Shown: positions 1-8,770 of the stretch, in pieces
Layout: each line of letters begins with the position of its first letter
Position numbering within the stretch: position 1 is the stretch's first letter
Source of the DNA: LMUY01 sp964242925
GTDB lineage: Bacteria; Pseudomonadota; Alphaproteobacteria; Acetobacterales; Acetobacteraceae
Assembly (NCBI GenBank): GCA_964242925.1
Contig: CAXTBW010000017.1
Location: 1-55,969, forward strand
DNA length: 55,969 bases
Direction of reading: 5' to 3'
The notes under the pieces: generated by a model
What the model was told of the DNA's origin: nothing
Seen by the model: only the letters and a program-made list of their open reading frames with translations
The model's database searches: none
Position numbers and translations under genes: made by a program

Positions 1-2051
1 ATATCAGCCAGGACGAGGCCGGGCTGAAGAGGCTGTTCACCCAGTTCTCCTTCCCTGGCGGCATCTCCAGCCACGTGGCGCCCAGCACGCCAGGGTCGAT
101 CCACGAGGGCGGGGAACTAGGTTATTCGCTCAGCCACGCATTCGGCGCCGCGTTCGACAACCCAGGGCTGATCGTCGCCTGCGTCGTCGGCGATGGGGAG
201 GCCGAGACAGGTCCGCTTGCGACTGCCTGGCACTCCAATAAGCTGCTGAATCCGGTGAGCGATGGCGCCGTGCTGCCGATCCTGCACCTGAACGGGTTCA
301 AGATCAGCAACCCGACCGTCCTGTCGCGGATCGAGCCGGACGAGTTGGAGCGCTTCCTGCAAGGCTGCGGCTGGACCCCGTATTTCGTCGAGGGTGACGA
401 GCCGGACGCCATGCACCGGCTGATGGCCGACACGATGGACCGCGCCATCGCCGACATCAGGCGCATCCAACACGACGCGCGTCAGGCGGGCGTTGCCGTG
501 CGACCGCGCTGGCCGGTGATCGTGCTGCGCTCGCCGAAGGGTTGGACCGGCCCGAAGATGGTGGACGGCCTCAAGAACGAGGGCACGTTCCGCGCGCACC
601 AGGTGCCGATCCTGGTGGACGCGGCGCACCCCGGCCACGTGGCGGAGCTCGAGAGCTGGATGCGCAGCTACCGCGCGGAAGAACTGTTCGACGCCAACGG
701 CCGGCTGATCCCGGAGTTGGCGGACCTGGCGCCGGAGGGCGCGCGCCGGATGGGCGCCAACCCGCACACCAACGGCGGCGGGCTGTTGCGCGACCTGCGC
801 ATGCCGGACTTCCGCGACCATGCCGTGACTGTGGTGTCGCCGGGGGCCGTGTCTGCCGGCGACACCACAGTGCTTGGCCGCTTCCTGCGCGATGTCGCCA
901 AGCTGAACCAGGACGGCCGCAACTTCCGGATTTTCGGCCCTGACGAGACGCTGTCCAACATGATCGACGCCGTGTTCGAGGTCACCAGCCGCCAGTGGGA
1001 CGCGTCTATCATGGCGGATGACGAGTTCCTGGAGCCGCAAGGCCAGATCCACGACTCGATGCTCAGCGAGCACCTGTGCCAGGGCTGGCTGGAGGGCTAC
1101 CTGCTCACCGGGCGGCATGGGCTGTTCAACAGCTACGAGGCGTTCATCCGTATCGTGGATTCCATGGTCAGCCAGCACGCGAAGTGGCTGAAGGTGACGC
1201 GGGAGCTGCCGTGGCGGCGCGACATCGCCTCGCTCAACTACCTGCTCGCCTCCCACGTGTGGCAGCAGGATCATAACGGCTTCACCCACCAGGATCCGGG
1301 CTTCCTCGACCACGTCGTGAACAAGAAGGCCGACGTGGTGCGGGTGTATCTGCCGCCGGATGCGAATTGCCTTCTGTCGGTGTTCGACCACTGCCTGCGC
1401 AGCCGGCACTACGTGAACGTCGTCGTCGCCGGCAAGCACGCGCTGCCGCAATGGCTGACGATGGACGAGGCGGTGGTGCACTGCACGCAGGGGCTGGGGA
1501 TCTGGCCGTGGGCAAGCAACGACCAGGACGGCGAGCCCGACGTGGTGATGGCGTGCTGCGGCGACACGCCGACGCTGGAGGTGCTCGCCGCGGTTTCCAT
1601 CCTGCGCGAACACCTGCCGGCGCTGCGAATGCGCGTGATCAACGTGGTGGACCTAATGCGGCTGCAGCCGATGCAGGAGCATCCGCACGGGCTGAGCGAC
1701 ACCGACTACGACGTGCTGTTCACCACGGACAAGCCGATCATCTTCGGCTTCCACGGCTACCCCTGGCTGGTGCATCGCCTGACCTACGCGCGCGCGAACC
1801 GCCATCTCCACGTGCGCGGCTACAAGGAGGAGGGCACCATCACGACTGCGTTCGACATCCGGGTGCAGAACGAACTCGACCGGTTCCACTTGGTGATGGA
1901 CGTGCTCGCGCGCGTGCCGGGCCTGGGCAGCAAAGGCGCCTACCTCAAGCAGCGGATGGCCGACAAGCTGGTCGAGCACAAGCTCTACATCGACAAGCAC
2001 GGCGAGGACCTGCCCGAAATCCGCGACTGGACGTGGACGGCGCGGCATTGA
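1..2051 (+). CDS. xfp: Phosphoketolase (5' end outside window)
   Basis: Thiamine-diphosphate enzyme that splits xylulose-5-phosphate (and often fructose-6-phosphate) with phosphate into acetyl phosphate and a shorter sugar phosphate. The frame is open from base 3, so the start lies upstream; about 680 residues are visible against roughly 790 for the family, so about 110 N-terminal residues are missing. The stretch from SHVAPSTPGSIHEGGELGYS through GDGEAETGPLATAWHSNK is the family-typical TPP-binding region, and FNSYEAF lies further on. It overlaps the next gene by four bases (the TGA at 2049-2051 lies inside TTGA), so it heads an operon with the sugar phosphatase-like and GH65 genes. Acetyl phosphate can give ATP through acetate kinase, which is not in the window. 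Family assignment is near certain; substrate range is not readable. Confidence 0.95.
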   Translation, partial: ISQDEAGLKRLFTQFSFPGGISSHVAPSTPGSIHEGGELGYSLSHAFGAAFDNPGLIVACVVGDGEAETGPLATAWHSNKLLNPVSDGAVLPILHLNGFKISNPTVLSRIEPDELERFLQGCGWTPYFVEGDEPDAMHRLMADTMDRAIADIRRIQHDARQAGVAVRPRWPVIVLRSPKGWTGPKMVDGLKNEGTFRAHQVPILVDAAHPGHVAELESWMRSYRAEELFDANGRLIPELADLAPEGARRMGANPHTNGGGLLRDLRMPDFRDHAVTVVSPGAVSAGDTTVLGRFLRDVAKLNQDGRNFRIFGPDETLSNMIDAVFEVTSRQWDASIMADDEFLEPQGQIHDSMLSEHLCQGWLEGYLLTGRHGLFNSYEAFIRIVDSMVSQHAKWLKVTRELPWRRDIASLNYLLASHVWQQDHNGFTHQDPGFLDHVVNKKADVVRVYLPPDANCLLSVFDHCLRSRHYVNVVVAGKHALPQWLTMDEAVVHCTQGLGIWPWASNDQDGEPDVVMACCGDTPTLEVLAAVSILREHLPALRMRVINVVDLMRLQPMQEHPHGLSDTDYDVLFTTDKPIIFGFHGYPWLVHRLTYARANRHLHVRGYKEEGTITTAFDIRVQNELDRFHLVMDVLARVPGLGSKGAYLKQRMADKLVEHKLYIDKHGEDLPEIRDWTWTARH

Positions 2052-2749
2052 CGGTGGGCGGCCGCCTGTGCGCCGCCATCTTCGACGTTGACGGCGTGTT
2101 GCTGGCCTCCCCGCACGAGCAGGCGTGGCGGGACGCGCTGTCCGGCCTGGCTGACCCGGCGCTGTTCAGCACGGCGATGTATCAGGCCGTCGTCGCTGGA
2201 AAGCCGCGGATGAGCGGTGCGCTCGCCGCCCTGCAAGCGCTCGGTGTGGCGGACGCGGCCGGGCAGGTGGATGCCTATGCCACGCGCAAGCAGGCGAGGC
2301 TCGAGGCGTTGATCGCCGGCGGCCATGTCGCCGCCTTTCCCGATGCCTTGCGGTTCGTGGCGGCGGTGGCGGCGCTGGGCTGGCCGATGGCGGTCGCGTC
2401 GTCTTCGAAGAACGCAACCACCATGCTGCGGCAGATTCGCCTTGATGACGGCCGTGACCTGCTCGGGCTGTTTGCAGCCAATTTGTGCGGGCGCGACCTG
2501 CGTTATGGCAAGCCTAACCCGGAGATCTTCCAGATCGCGGCGGAGGAGCTGCGGATGGCGCCCGGCCAGTGCTTCGTGGCAGAGGACGCGCCAGCCGGCA
2601 TTCAGGCCGCGCGCGCCGGCGGCATGGCCGCGCTTGGCATCGCGCGGTTGCATGACGAGGTGGGCCTGCATGCCGCCCAGGCCGATCTCGTGGTGACAAG
2701 CCTGGACGACGTTGCTCTCGGAGCGCTCGCAGAGGGGCGGTTGGAATGA
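2048..2749 (+). CDS. HAD-superfamily hydrolase, beta-phosphoglucomutase-like
   Basis: Predicted cytosolic HAD enzyme, most likely interconverting beta-glucose-1-phosphate and glucose-6-phosphate. Motif I is IFDVDGVLL near the N-terminus with the nucleophile and acid/base aspartates, motif II is VASSSKNATTML, the lysine motif is YGKPNPEIF and the acidic motif is VAEDAPAGIQAA. The length of about 233 residues fits the PGMB class. The start is TTG at 2048, overlapping the stop of the phosphoketolase; GTG at 2054 is an alternative, and no ATG precedes motif I. It overlaps the GH65 phosphorylase by ATGA at 2746-2749. That pairing is the classic arrangement for using the beta-glucose-1-phosphate made by an inverting disaccharide phosphorylase, which is the main argument for mutase rather than phosphatase activity. 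Confidence 0.85.
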   Translation: MTVGGRLCAAIFDVDGVLLASPHEQAWRDALSGLADPALFSTAMYQAVVAGKPRMSGALAALQALGVADAAGQVDAYATRKQARLEALIAGGHVAAFPDALRFVAAVAALGWPMAVASSSKNATTMLRQIRLDDGRDLLGLFAANLCGRDLRYGKPNPEIFQIAAEELRMAPGQCFVAEDAPAGIQAARAGGMAALGIARLHDEVGLHAAQADLVVTSLDDVALGALAEGRLE

Positions 2750-5103
2750 CTAGGCCGGTGCTGGAGCCGACCGACGACCCAGCGTGGGTGCTGGACCAGC
2801 ACGGCTACGACAGGCTGCGCGACAGCAGCCGCGAGTCCCGGTTCGCCATCAGCAACGGCTTTCTCGGCGTGCGTGGCGGGCGCACCATCAACCGCCTGCC
2901 GGGCGTCGTTATCGCGCCCCGGACGTATGTGGCTGGGCTGTTCGACATGGTCGGGGCCGACCAGCCGATGTCCGCCTTGGTCCCCGCCCCCGACTGGCTC
3001 CGGATCGAAATCGCGCTGAACCCGCGAGGCGGCGCCGTAATCGACGACGCGTCGTTCCATCGCCGCACGCTCGACTTCAAACGCGGCGCGCTGTTGACCG
3101 AGAGCCGCATGGCGACCGGCCCGGACCTGGCGATCCGCCTCCGCGTGCTGCGCCTGGTGTCGCTGCACACGCGGGCGCTGGGCCTGCAAGCGATGCAGCT
3201 CGACGTCGATGCCGGCGACCTGGAGGCGACGCTGGAAGCCTCGTTCGAAGGCTTGGATTTTGGCCTGGCGTCCGAGCAGTTGCAGCAGAACCTGGGCGTT
3301 TGGCGCACGAACGCGACAAACAAACGACTCACCATGGTGTCAGGGGCGGTGCTGCTGGTGGACGGCCAGGCCATCGCTTCCCTGCCGCTGGCGCCATTCA
3401 AGTGGTCGTGGACATGGACGCTGCGGCCCGGCCAGGTGGTGCAGTTCCATCGCATGGTCGCCATTGCCCTGGGCGACGGCGCGACGAACTTGGTCGAGCA
3501 GGCGCAAGACCAACTGGACGCCGCCGAAGCGCTTGGCTGGCGCGGCATCATCGGCCAGCATGAGGCAAGTTGGGCGGTTCGCTGGCGCGAGAGCGACGTC
3601 GTAGTCGTCGGCGACCCTGCCGCGCAGCATGCGCTGCGGTTCGCGTTGTATCACCTGAACGGCGCCGCCAACCCACAGGACGAGCACGTCTCGATCGCCG
3701 CCCGCGGCCTCACCGGGGAGGACTATCACGGCCATGTCTTCTGGGACACCGAGATATTCCTGCTGCCCTTCTACACGTTGACATGGCCCGAGGCGGCCCG
3801 CGCGTTGCTGACCTACCGCTTCGACACGCTGGGCGGCGCGCGGGCGAAGGCCAGCCGCATGGGATTGCGCGGCGCGATGTATGCCTGGGAGTCCGCCGAC
3901 ACCGGGGACGAGACCTGCCCGGAGCACGCCGTCGGGCCGGATCGCCGCATCGTGGACATCCTTTGCGGGACGCAAGAGGTCCACATCAGCGCCGATGTGG
4001 CCTACGCCGTCTGGCGCTACTGGGAGGCGACCGGCGACGAGGCCTTCTTGCGGGATGCAGGCGCAGAAATCCTGTTGGAGACTGCGCGATTCTGGGTGAG
4101 CCGCGCGCAGTCCGAGGCGGACGGCAAGCATCACATAAGGGGCGTGATCGGTCCGGACGAGTATCACGAGACGATCGACGACAACGCGTTCACCAACGTG
4201 ATGGCGCGCTGGAACATCCGGCGCGGGTTGGAAGTCGCGGGCCTGCTGCGGCGGCGCTGGCCGGACCGTTGGACAAGTCTGTCGCGCGAGATCGGCCTGG
4301 AAGAAGCAGAGCTGCTTCAGTGGGTCGGCGTCGCCGACACGATGCTGACCGGGCTCGATCCGGCGACGGGGCTATTCGAGCAGTTCGCCGGGTTCTTCAA
4401 GTTGGAGCCGATCGACCTGGCGAGCTACGCCGGGCGGTCCGTGCCGATGGACGTGGTGCTCGGGCGGGAGCGGACGCAGACGGCGCAGGTCATCAAGCAG
4501 GCGGACGTCGTCGCGCTTCTGGCATTGCTGCCGGAGGAGTTCGTGGCTGACAGCGCGGCCGTCAATTTCGCTTACTACGAGTCGCGCTGCAGCCATGGCA
4601 GCTCATTGAGCGCAGCGCTTCACGGCGTGGCCGCGGCGCGCCTGGGTCATGCCGACATGGCCATGCGCTTCTTCAAGCAGACGTCGGCGGCCGATCTTGC
4701 CGACGATCACGCCGCGATCGACGGCGGCGTGCATATCGCGGCGCTCGGCGGCATGTGGATGATGGCGGTTTTGGGCTTTGCCGGGTTGGCCATGGATGAG
4801 ACCGGCCTGAGCCTGCATCCGCAGTTGCCGGACGGGTGGGCGACCCTGGCGTTCAGCGTGCAGTGGCGCGGCCGTCACTTGGCGGTCAGCATCGACCATG
4901 CGGCGGCGACGATCCACGCGACGCTGAACTCGGGCGATCCGATGACGATCGGCGTCGGGCTGCACCAGCATCGGCTCTCGATGGGGCCGCCGCTCGTGGT
5001 CGGCTTCAACGATACCTGCGCGCCCGCGGTCTCGGACACTCTCGGCGCCAGGCGCCGCGCAGCGCGGAACTTGCGCACTGGACCAGGGCGGATCCCGCTT
5101 TAG
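2746..5103 (+). CDS. Glycoside hydrolase family 65 disaccharide phosphorylase
   Basis: 785-residue GH65 protein that likely phosphorolyses an alpha-glucosidic disaccharide (maltose, trehalose, kojibiose or similar) to beta-glucose-1-phosphate and glucose. The N-terminal beta-sandwich (about 1-260, with SNGFLGVRGG) is followed by the (alpha/alpha)6 barrel. The motif GPDEYHE at residues 469-475 carries the catalytic acid (Glu472) and QVIKQADVV fits the phosphate-binding region, which favours a phosphorylase over a hydrolase. The tail after about residue 700 is the small beta domain. Length is normal for the family. The gene starts inside the end of the HAD gene, so the two are probably translated together. 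The exact disaccharide cannot be told from sequence; trehalose would fit a stress-linked operon but this is inference. Confidence 0.9.
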   Translation: MTRPVLEPTDDPAWVLDQHGYDRLRDSSRESRFAISNGFLGVRGGRTINRLPGVVIAPRTYVAGLFDMVGADQPMSALVPAPDWLRIEIALNPRGGAVIDDASFHRRTLDFKRGALLTESRMATGPDLAIRLRVLRLVSLHTRALGLQAMQLDVDAGDLEATLEASFEGLDFGLASEQLQQNLGVWRTNATNKRLTMVSGAVLLVDGQAIASLPLAPFKWSWTWTLRPGQVVQFHRMVAIALGDGATNLVEQAQDQLDAAEALGWRGIIGQHEASWAVRWRESDVVVVGDPAAQHALRFALYHLNGAANPQDEHVSIAARGLTGEDYHGHVFWDTEIFLLPFYTLTWPEAARALLTYRFDTLGGARAKASRMGLRGAMYAWESADTGDETCPEHAVGPDRRIVDILCGTQEVHISADVAYAVWRYWEATGDEAFLRDAGAEILLETARFWVSRAQSEADGKHHIRGVIGPDEYHETIDDNAFTNVMARWNIRRGLEVAGLLRRRWPDRWTSLSREIGLEEAELLQWVGVADTMLTGLDPATGLFEQFAGFFKLEPIDLASYAGRSVPMDVVLGRERTQTAQVIKQADVVALLALLPEEFVADSAAVNFAYYESRCSHGSSLSAALHGVAAARLGHADMAMRFFKQTSAADLADDHAAIDGGVHIAALGGMWMMAVLGFAGLAMDETGLSLHPQLPDGWATLAFSVQWRGRHLAVSIDHAAATIHATLNSGDPMTIGVGLHQHRLSMGPPLVVGFNDTCAPAVSDTLGARRRAARNLRTGPGRIPL

Positions 5104-5107
5104 CGCT

Positions 5108-5122
5108 CTGCGTAGTTTCCGA
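5108..5122. promoter_or_regulatory. 15-bp repeated site, copy 1
   Basis: CTGCGTAGTTTCCGA occurs here and again exactly at 12225-12239. This copy begins five bases after the GH65 stop and ends 69 bases before the ATG of the membrane stress-type gene that leads into the N-ATPase operon. It runs into a short inverted repeat (CCGATCC at 5119-5125, GGATCGG at 5133-5139). An exact 15-mer at the head of two neighbouring ion-pump units suggests a shared activator or sigma-factor site. The binding protein is unknown. Confidence 0.45.
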
Positions 5123-5190
5123 TCCTCTCGCCGGATCGGCGCATGGCCTAGGCTGAGCCGATGCCAAACCTAATTTGAGAAGAATACCCC

Positions 5191-5733
5191 ATGCAACGAG
5201 ATGATGTCGTCGCCGCCGTGTTCGAAAACCACGAACAGGCCGATGCCGCGGTGAAGAAGCTGGCGGCCGCCGGTTTCGCGATGAAGCACCTCAGCCTGGT
5301 CGGCAAGGGCTACCATACCGAGGAGACGGTGACCGGGTTCTACAATTTCGGCGACCGGGTGACGTTCTGGGGCTCCCGCGGCGCATTCTGGGGCGGCATG
5401 TGGGGCCTGTTCGTCGGCGGCTTGTTCTTGTCCATCCCCATCCTCGGCCATGTGGTCGTGTTGGGATACCTCGCGGCTACGGCGATCTCCGCCGTCGAGG
5501 GCGCCGCCGTGTTTGGCGGGCTGGGCGTGATCGGCGGCGCCATCGCCAGCATCGGCGTGCCCGAGGACAGCGTCTTGAAATACGAAACCGCCATCAAGGC
5601 CGACGATTTCCTGGTGATGGCGCACGGCGACCTGGCGGAGGTCGAGCGGGCGCGCGGCATCCTCGCCGCCACGCATCCCAAGGAGATCAAGATGCATCTG
5701 CTCGCGGCCGCCAGCCAGATGGCCACGGCCTGA
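5191..5733 (+). CDS. Small membrane-associated stress-type protein (GSP17M/DUF1269-like)
   Basis: 180-residue protein of no firmly known function. The N-terminal half begins VVAAVFENHEQADAAVKKL, resembling the ferredoxin-like fold of general-stress 17M-type proteins. A Gly-rich stretch (about residues 60-125, including FWGGMWGLFVGGLFLSIPIL and GGLGVIGGAIASIG) could form two membrane-inserted hairpins with glycine-zipper character. The C-terminal part (about 126-170) is soluble again and repeats the N-terminal style (DDFLVMAHGDLAEVERARGI). The ATG at 5191 has GAGAAG upstream. Its stop overlaps the presumed CTG start of atpD, so it is transcribed and probably translationally coupled with the N-ATPase. 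Related proteins are often stress-induced; the coupling to an ion pump is contextual only. Confidence 0.65.
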   Translation: MQRDDVVAAVFENHEQADAAVKKLAAAGFAMKHLSLVGKGYHTEETVTGFYNFGDRVTFWGSRGAFWGGMWGLFVGGLFLSIPILGHVVVLGYLAATAISAVEGAAVFGGLGVIGGAIASIGVPEDSVLKYETAIKADDFLVMAHGDLAEVERARGILAATHPKEIKMHLLAAASQMATA

Positions 5734-7157
5734 GCCCGGACGCAGCCACGGCGGCCGATCCTGGCATCGTCGCCTCGGTCCGCGGCGCCGTGGTCGATGT
5801 GGATTTCGCCACCGGGGCGCTGCCGCCGATCGACACGGCCCTGCTCGTGGAGTGGGACCGGCCGGGCAGGCTCGTGCTGGAGGTCCATAGCCACGTGAAC
5901 ACGCGGACCGTGCGAGCCATTGCGATGCAGGCGACTGCCGGCCTGTCCCGCGGCGCCGGCGTGCGCACCACCGGGCAGGCGATCACCGTCCCGGTCGGCG
6001 AGGCGGTGCTCGGCCGCTTGCTCGACGTGCTGGGCGCGCCTGGGGACCGCGGCCCTGCGCTGCCAGCGGACACGCCCACGCGCGGCATCCACGGCCGGCC
6101 GCCCGCCTTGACGGAGGAGACGTCGGCCACGGCCGTGTTCGAGACGGGTATCAAAGTTATCGACCTGTTGGCGCCGCTCGCGCAGGGCGGCAAGGCGGCC
6201 ATGTTCGGCGGCGCCGGCGTCGGCAAGACGGTTCTGGTGATGGAGCTGATCCACGCCACCGTCGAGAAGTACACGGGCATTGCCGTGTTCGCCGGCGTCG
6301 GCGAGCGCTCCCGCGAAGGCCACGAACTGCTGACCGACATGCAGCAGTCCGGCGTGCTGGCCCGCACCGTGCTGGTATACGGCCAAATGAACGAGCCGCC
6401 CGGCGCGCGCTGGCGGGCGCCGCTGACCGCGCTGACCATCGCCGAGTATTTCCGCGACCAAAAGCACCAGAACGTCTTGCTGCTGATGGACAACGTGTTC
6501 CGCTTCGTCCAGGCCGGCGCCGAGTTGTCGAGCCTGCTCGGCCGGCTGCCCTCCCGTGTTGGTTACCAGCCTACGCTGGCAACGGAGGTGGCCGGGCTGC
6601 AGGAACGCATCGCCTCCGTCGCCGGCGCCGCGGTCACCGCCGTGCAGGCCGTCTACGTGCCCGCCGACGACTTCACCGACCCGGCGGTCACCGCCATCTC
6701 CGCACACATGGACGGCATCATCATGCTGTCGCGCAAGTTGGCGGCGGACGGTTTCTACCCGGCGATCGACCCGCTCGCGTCGTCGTCGTCGCTGCTGGAC
6801 CCGCTGGTCGTGGGTGAGGAGCACTACCGCCTGGCCGAGCGCGCCCGCGAGACGCTCGCCCACTTCAAAGAATTGGAGGACATCATCGCCCTGCTCGGCG
6901 TAGAGGAATTGGGGCAGGCCGACCGCGACGTCGTCACGCGCGCGCGTCGCTTGCAGCGCTTCCTCAGTCAGCCGTTCGCCGTGACTGAGGCGTTCACCGG
7001 CATTCCCGGCCGCAGCGTCAGCCGTGCGGACACGCTGGCGGGCTGCCGGGCGATCCTGGACGGCGAGGCCGATGGCTGGGCCGAAAGCTCGCTCTACATG
7101 GTCGGGACCTTCGAGGAGGCCCGCGCAAAGGAAGCCGCGGCGGCTAAGTCGTCATGA
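5730..7157 (+). CDS. atpD: N-type ATPase subunit beta
   Basis: Catalytic beta subunit of an alternative (N-type) F1Fo ATPase. Counting from CTG at 5730 it has 475 residues. The N-terminal strand GIVASVRGAVVDVDF, Walker A GGAGVGKT (160-167), GERSREG with the catalytic Glu192, and the QPTLATEVAGLQERI region are present. The only in-frame ATG/GTG/TTG near the N-terminus is GTG at 5790, which would delete the first conserved strand. The best start is therefore CTG overlapping the TGA of the preceding gene (CTGA, 5730-5733), with no clear Shine-Dalgarno, implying coupled translation; a sequencing indel is the alternative. It is the first gene of the atpDCQRBEFAG order that defines N-ATPases. ATGA overlap with atpC. 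Confidence 0.93.
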   Translation: MSPDAATAADPGIVASVRGAVVDVDFATGALPPIDTALLVEWDRPGRLVLEVHSHVNTRTVRAIAMQATAGLSRGAGVRTTGQAITVPVGEAVLGRLLDVLGAPGDRGPALPADTPTRGIHGRPPALTEETSATAVFETGIKVIDLLAPLAQGGKAAMFGGAGVGKTVLVMELIHATVEKYTGIAVFAGVGERSREGHELLTDMQQSGVLARTVLVYGQMNEPPGARWRAPLTALTIAEYFRDQKHQNVLLLMDNVFRFVQAGAELSSLLGRLPSRVGYQPTLATEVAGLQERIASVAGAAVTAVQAVYVPADDFTDPAVTAISAHMDGIIMLSRKLAADGFYPAIDPLASSSSLLDPLVVGEEHYRLAERARETLAHFKELEDIIALLGVEELGQADRDVVTRARRLQRFLSQPFAVTEAFTGIPGRSVSRADTLAGCRAILDGEADGWAESSLYMVGTFEEARAKEAAAAKSS

Positions 7158-7558
7158 GGCTGCGCATAACCACGCCGCTAACCATAGTCATCGATGAGGA
7201 CAACGTGCAGATCGTGACCGCCGAGGATGCCAGCGGAGGGTTCGGCATCCAGCCGCGCCACGCGGATTTCTTGACCAGTCTTGCCGTGGCCGTCGTGAGC
7301 TGGAGAAGCCAGGGCGGCGCCCGCCACTACTGCGCTGTTCAGGGCGGTGCGCTGACAGTCACCGGCGGCAACGAGGTCGCGATCACCACGCGCGAGGCGA
7401 TTCCGGGCGACGACCTTGCAACGCTCGACCAGGTGATCCGCGACCGCTTCGGCGCTGAGGCGGAGGCGGAACGGGAGGGCCGCGTGGACAGCGCCAAGCT
7501 GCAGTTGCGCGCGATACGAGAAATGGTGCGGCGCCTGCAGACGGGGACGCTATCGTGA
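7154..7558 (+). CDS. atpC: N-type ATPase subunit epsilon
   Basis: 134-residue epsilon subunit of the F1 central stalk. The N-terminal beta-sandwich starts RLRITTPLTIVI and includes GGFGIQPRHADFLTSL, equivalent to the canonical GxxGI.PxHAP.LT segment. The C-terminal part from about residue 95 (AEAEREGRVDSAKLQL...) is the helical hairpin. The gene starts by ATGA overlap with atpD and its TGA overlaps the GTG start of atpQ, so it is tightly coupled. Position directly after atpD and before the small membrane genes matches the N-ATPase operon, not the usual atpHAGDC order. Confidence 0.9.
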   Translation: MRLRITTPLTIVIDEDNVQIVTAEDASGGFGIQPRHADFLTSLAVAVVSWRSQGGARHYCAVQGGALTVTGGNEVAITTREAIPGDDLATLDQVIRDRFGAEAEAEREGRVDSAKLQLRAIREMVRRLQTGTLS

Positions 7559-7833
7559 GCGCGCCGGACAATGATCCGTTGGTGCGGGCCGCCAAGCTGC
7601 GCGGCGACCGTCATCGCTCGTGGGTGGAGGAGGGCGAGCCGAATGTCGCCCGTAGGTTAGGCCAAATCGGCGTGCTTGGCTGGATCGTGGTGATGCCCAT
7701 GCTGGTCGGGATCTTCGCGGGGCGCTGGCTGGATGTGCGGTTCCACTCCGGACTGTTCTGGACGGCGCCGCTGCTGATGCTCGGCGCCGGCCTGGGCTGC
7801 TGGTCCGCCTGGAAGTGGATGCGCAGCGAATGA
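7555..7833 (+). CDS. atpQ: N-type ATPase small membrane subunit AtpQ
   Basis: 92-residue protein with a charged N-terminus (about 1-38) and two predicted membrane segments (IGVLGWIVVMPMLVGIFAG and LFWTAPLLMLGAGLGCWSAW). It is the AtpI/AtpZ-like small protein found at this place in N-ATPase operons, thought to help assembly or ion supply of the membrane sector. Its precise role is not established. Starts with GTG overlapping the atpC stop and ends with an ATGA overlap with atpR. Confidence 0.85.
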   Translation: MSAPDNDPLVRAAKLRGDRHRSWVEEGEPNVARRLGQIGVLGWIVVMPMLVGIFAGRWLDVRFHSGLFWTAPLLMLGAGLGCWSAWKWMRSE

Positions 7834-8090
7834 CCGCGCTCATCGTCGCAGTGCATCTTGCAGGCGGGGTTGCGTTGGGAGCGCTATACTTCAGCTGCCT
7901 CTGGTGGCACGCGCGACAGTTCGGCCAGGGCGGCCGCCTCGGCGCGCTGCTGGCCGGCTCAGCCGTGCGGTTCGCCCTGCTCGGCGGCGCGCTGTGGGCC
8001 GCAAGCCTGGAAGGCGCCATGCCGCTGCTGACGACGGCGCTCGGCGTGCTGCTGGCGCGAGGCGCCGTGATGCGCCGGATGGCGGCATGA
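7830..8090 (+). CDS. atpR: N-type ATPase small membrane subunit AtpR
   Basis: 86-residue hydrophobic protein with three likely membrane segments, one around LIVAVHLAGGVALGALYFSCL, one around LLAGSAVRFALLGGALWA and one around LLTTALGVLLARGAV. AtpR is specific to N-ATPase operons and carries a conserved Arg in a membrane helix, here probably the Arg of AVRFALLGG, proposed to interact with the c-ring. ATG at 7830 overlaps the atpQ stop, which decides this start over the in-frame ATG at 7815. Confidence 0.85.
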   Translation: MTALIVAVHLAGGVALGALYFSCLWWHARQFGQGGRLGALLAGSAVRFALLGGALWAASLEGAMPLLTTALGVLLARGAVMRRMAA

Positions 8091-8770
8091 TCTCGCCGCT
8101 CGACAGCACGCCGCTGTTCCATATCGGCCCGGCGCCCATCACGCAGGGCGTCGTCGCCACCTGGGTGATCATGGCGGTGCTGTCCAGCGGCGGCGCGCTC
8201 ATCACGCGTCGGCTGACGCTGGACCCGTCCCGGGTGCAGGCCGTGTGCGAGCTGGTGGTCGACACCGTGGACGGTCAGATCCGGGACACGATGCAGCTCG
8301 ACCCCGGTCCCTATCGGGCCTTCATCGGCACGCTGTTCGCGTTCATCTTCGTCGCCAACTGGTCGTCCCTGATCCCCGGCGTGCAGCCGCCGACCGCGCA
8401 CCTGGAGACGGATGCCGCCCTGGCGCTGCTGGTGTTCGCGGCGATCATCTGGTTCGGGATCCGCGCCGGCGGCGTGCGCGGCTACCTCGCCACCTTCGCC
8501 ACGCCGAGTCTGGTCATGGCGCCGCTGAACGTCATCGAGGCGGTCACCCGCACCTTCTCGCTGTTCGTCCGCCTGTTCGGCAATGTGATGAGCGGCGTCT
8601 TCGTGGTCGGCATCGTGCTGTCCCTCGCCGGGCTGCTCGTCCCCATTCCGCTGATGGCGCTCGACCTGCTGATAGGCGCGGTGCAGGCGTACATCTTCGC
8701 GATTCTGGCCATGGTGTTCATCTCCAGCGCCATCGCCGAGAGCAAACCCATCAAGAGGACGGCGCCATGA
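8087..8770 (+). CDS. atpB: N-type ATPase subunit a
   Basis: 227-residue membrane subunit a, the stator half of the ion channel. The motif FSLFVRLFGNVMSG contains the essential arginine (Arg162) that faces the c-ring carboxylate. Several membrane helices are evident (for example VVATWVIMAVLSSGGALI and FIGTLFAFIFVANWSSLIP). The ATG at 8087 overlaps the atpR stop (ATGA). Length and motif spelling fit the N-type branch; standard alphaproteobacterial a subunits are about 250 residues. Confidence 0.93.
   Translation: MISPLDSTPLFHIGPAPITQGVVATWVIMAVLSSGGALITRRLTLDPSRVQAVCELVVDTVDGQIRDTMQLDPGPYRAFIGTLFAFIFVANWSSLIPGVQPPTAHLETDAALALLVFAAIIWFGIRAGGVRGYLATFATPSLVMAPLNVIEAVTRTFSLFVRLFGNVMSGVFVVGIVLSLAGLLVPIPLMALDLLIGAVQAYIFAILAMVFISSAIAESKPIKRTAP

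Noticed and set aside
117..1613. 498-codon minus-strand frame opposite the phosphoketolase
   Set aside because: Composition is His/Val/Arg-rich antisense of a conserved enzyme; the plus-strand protein is unmistakable.
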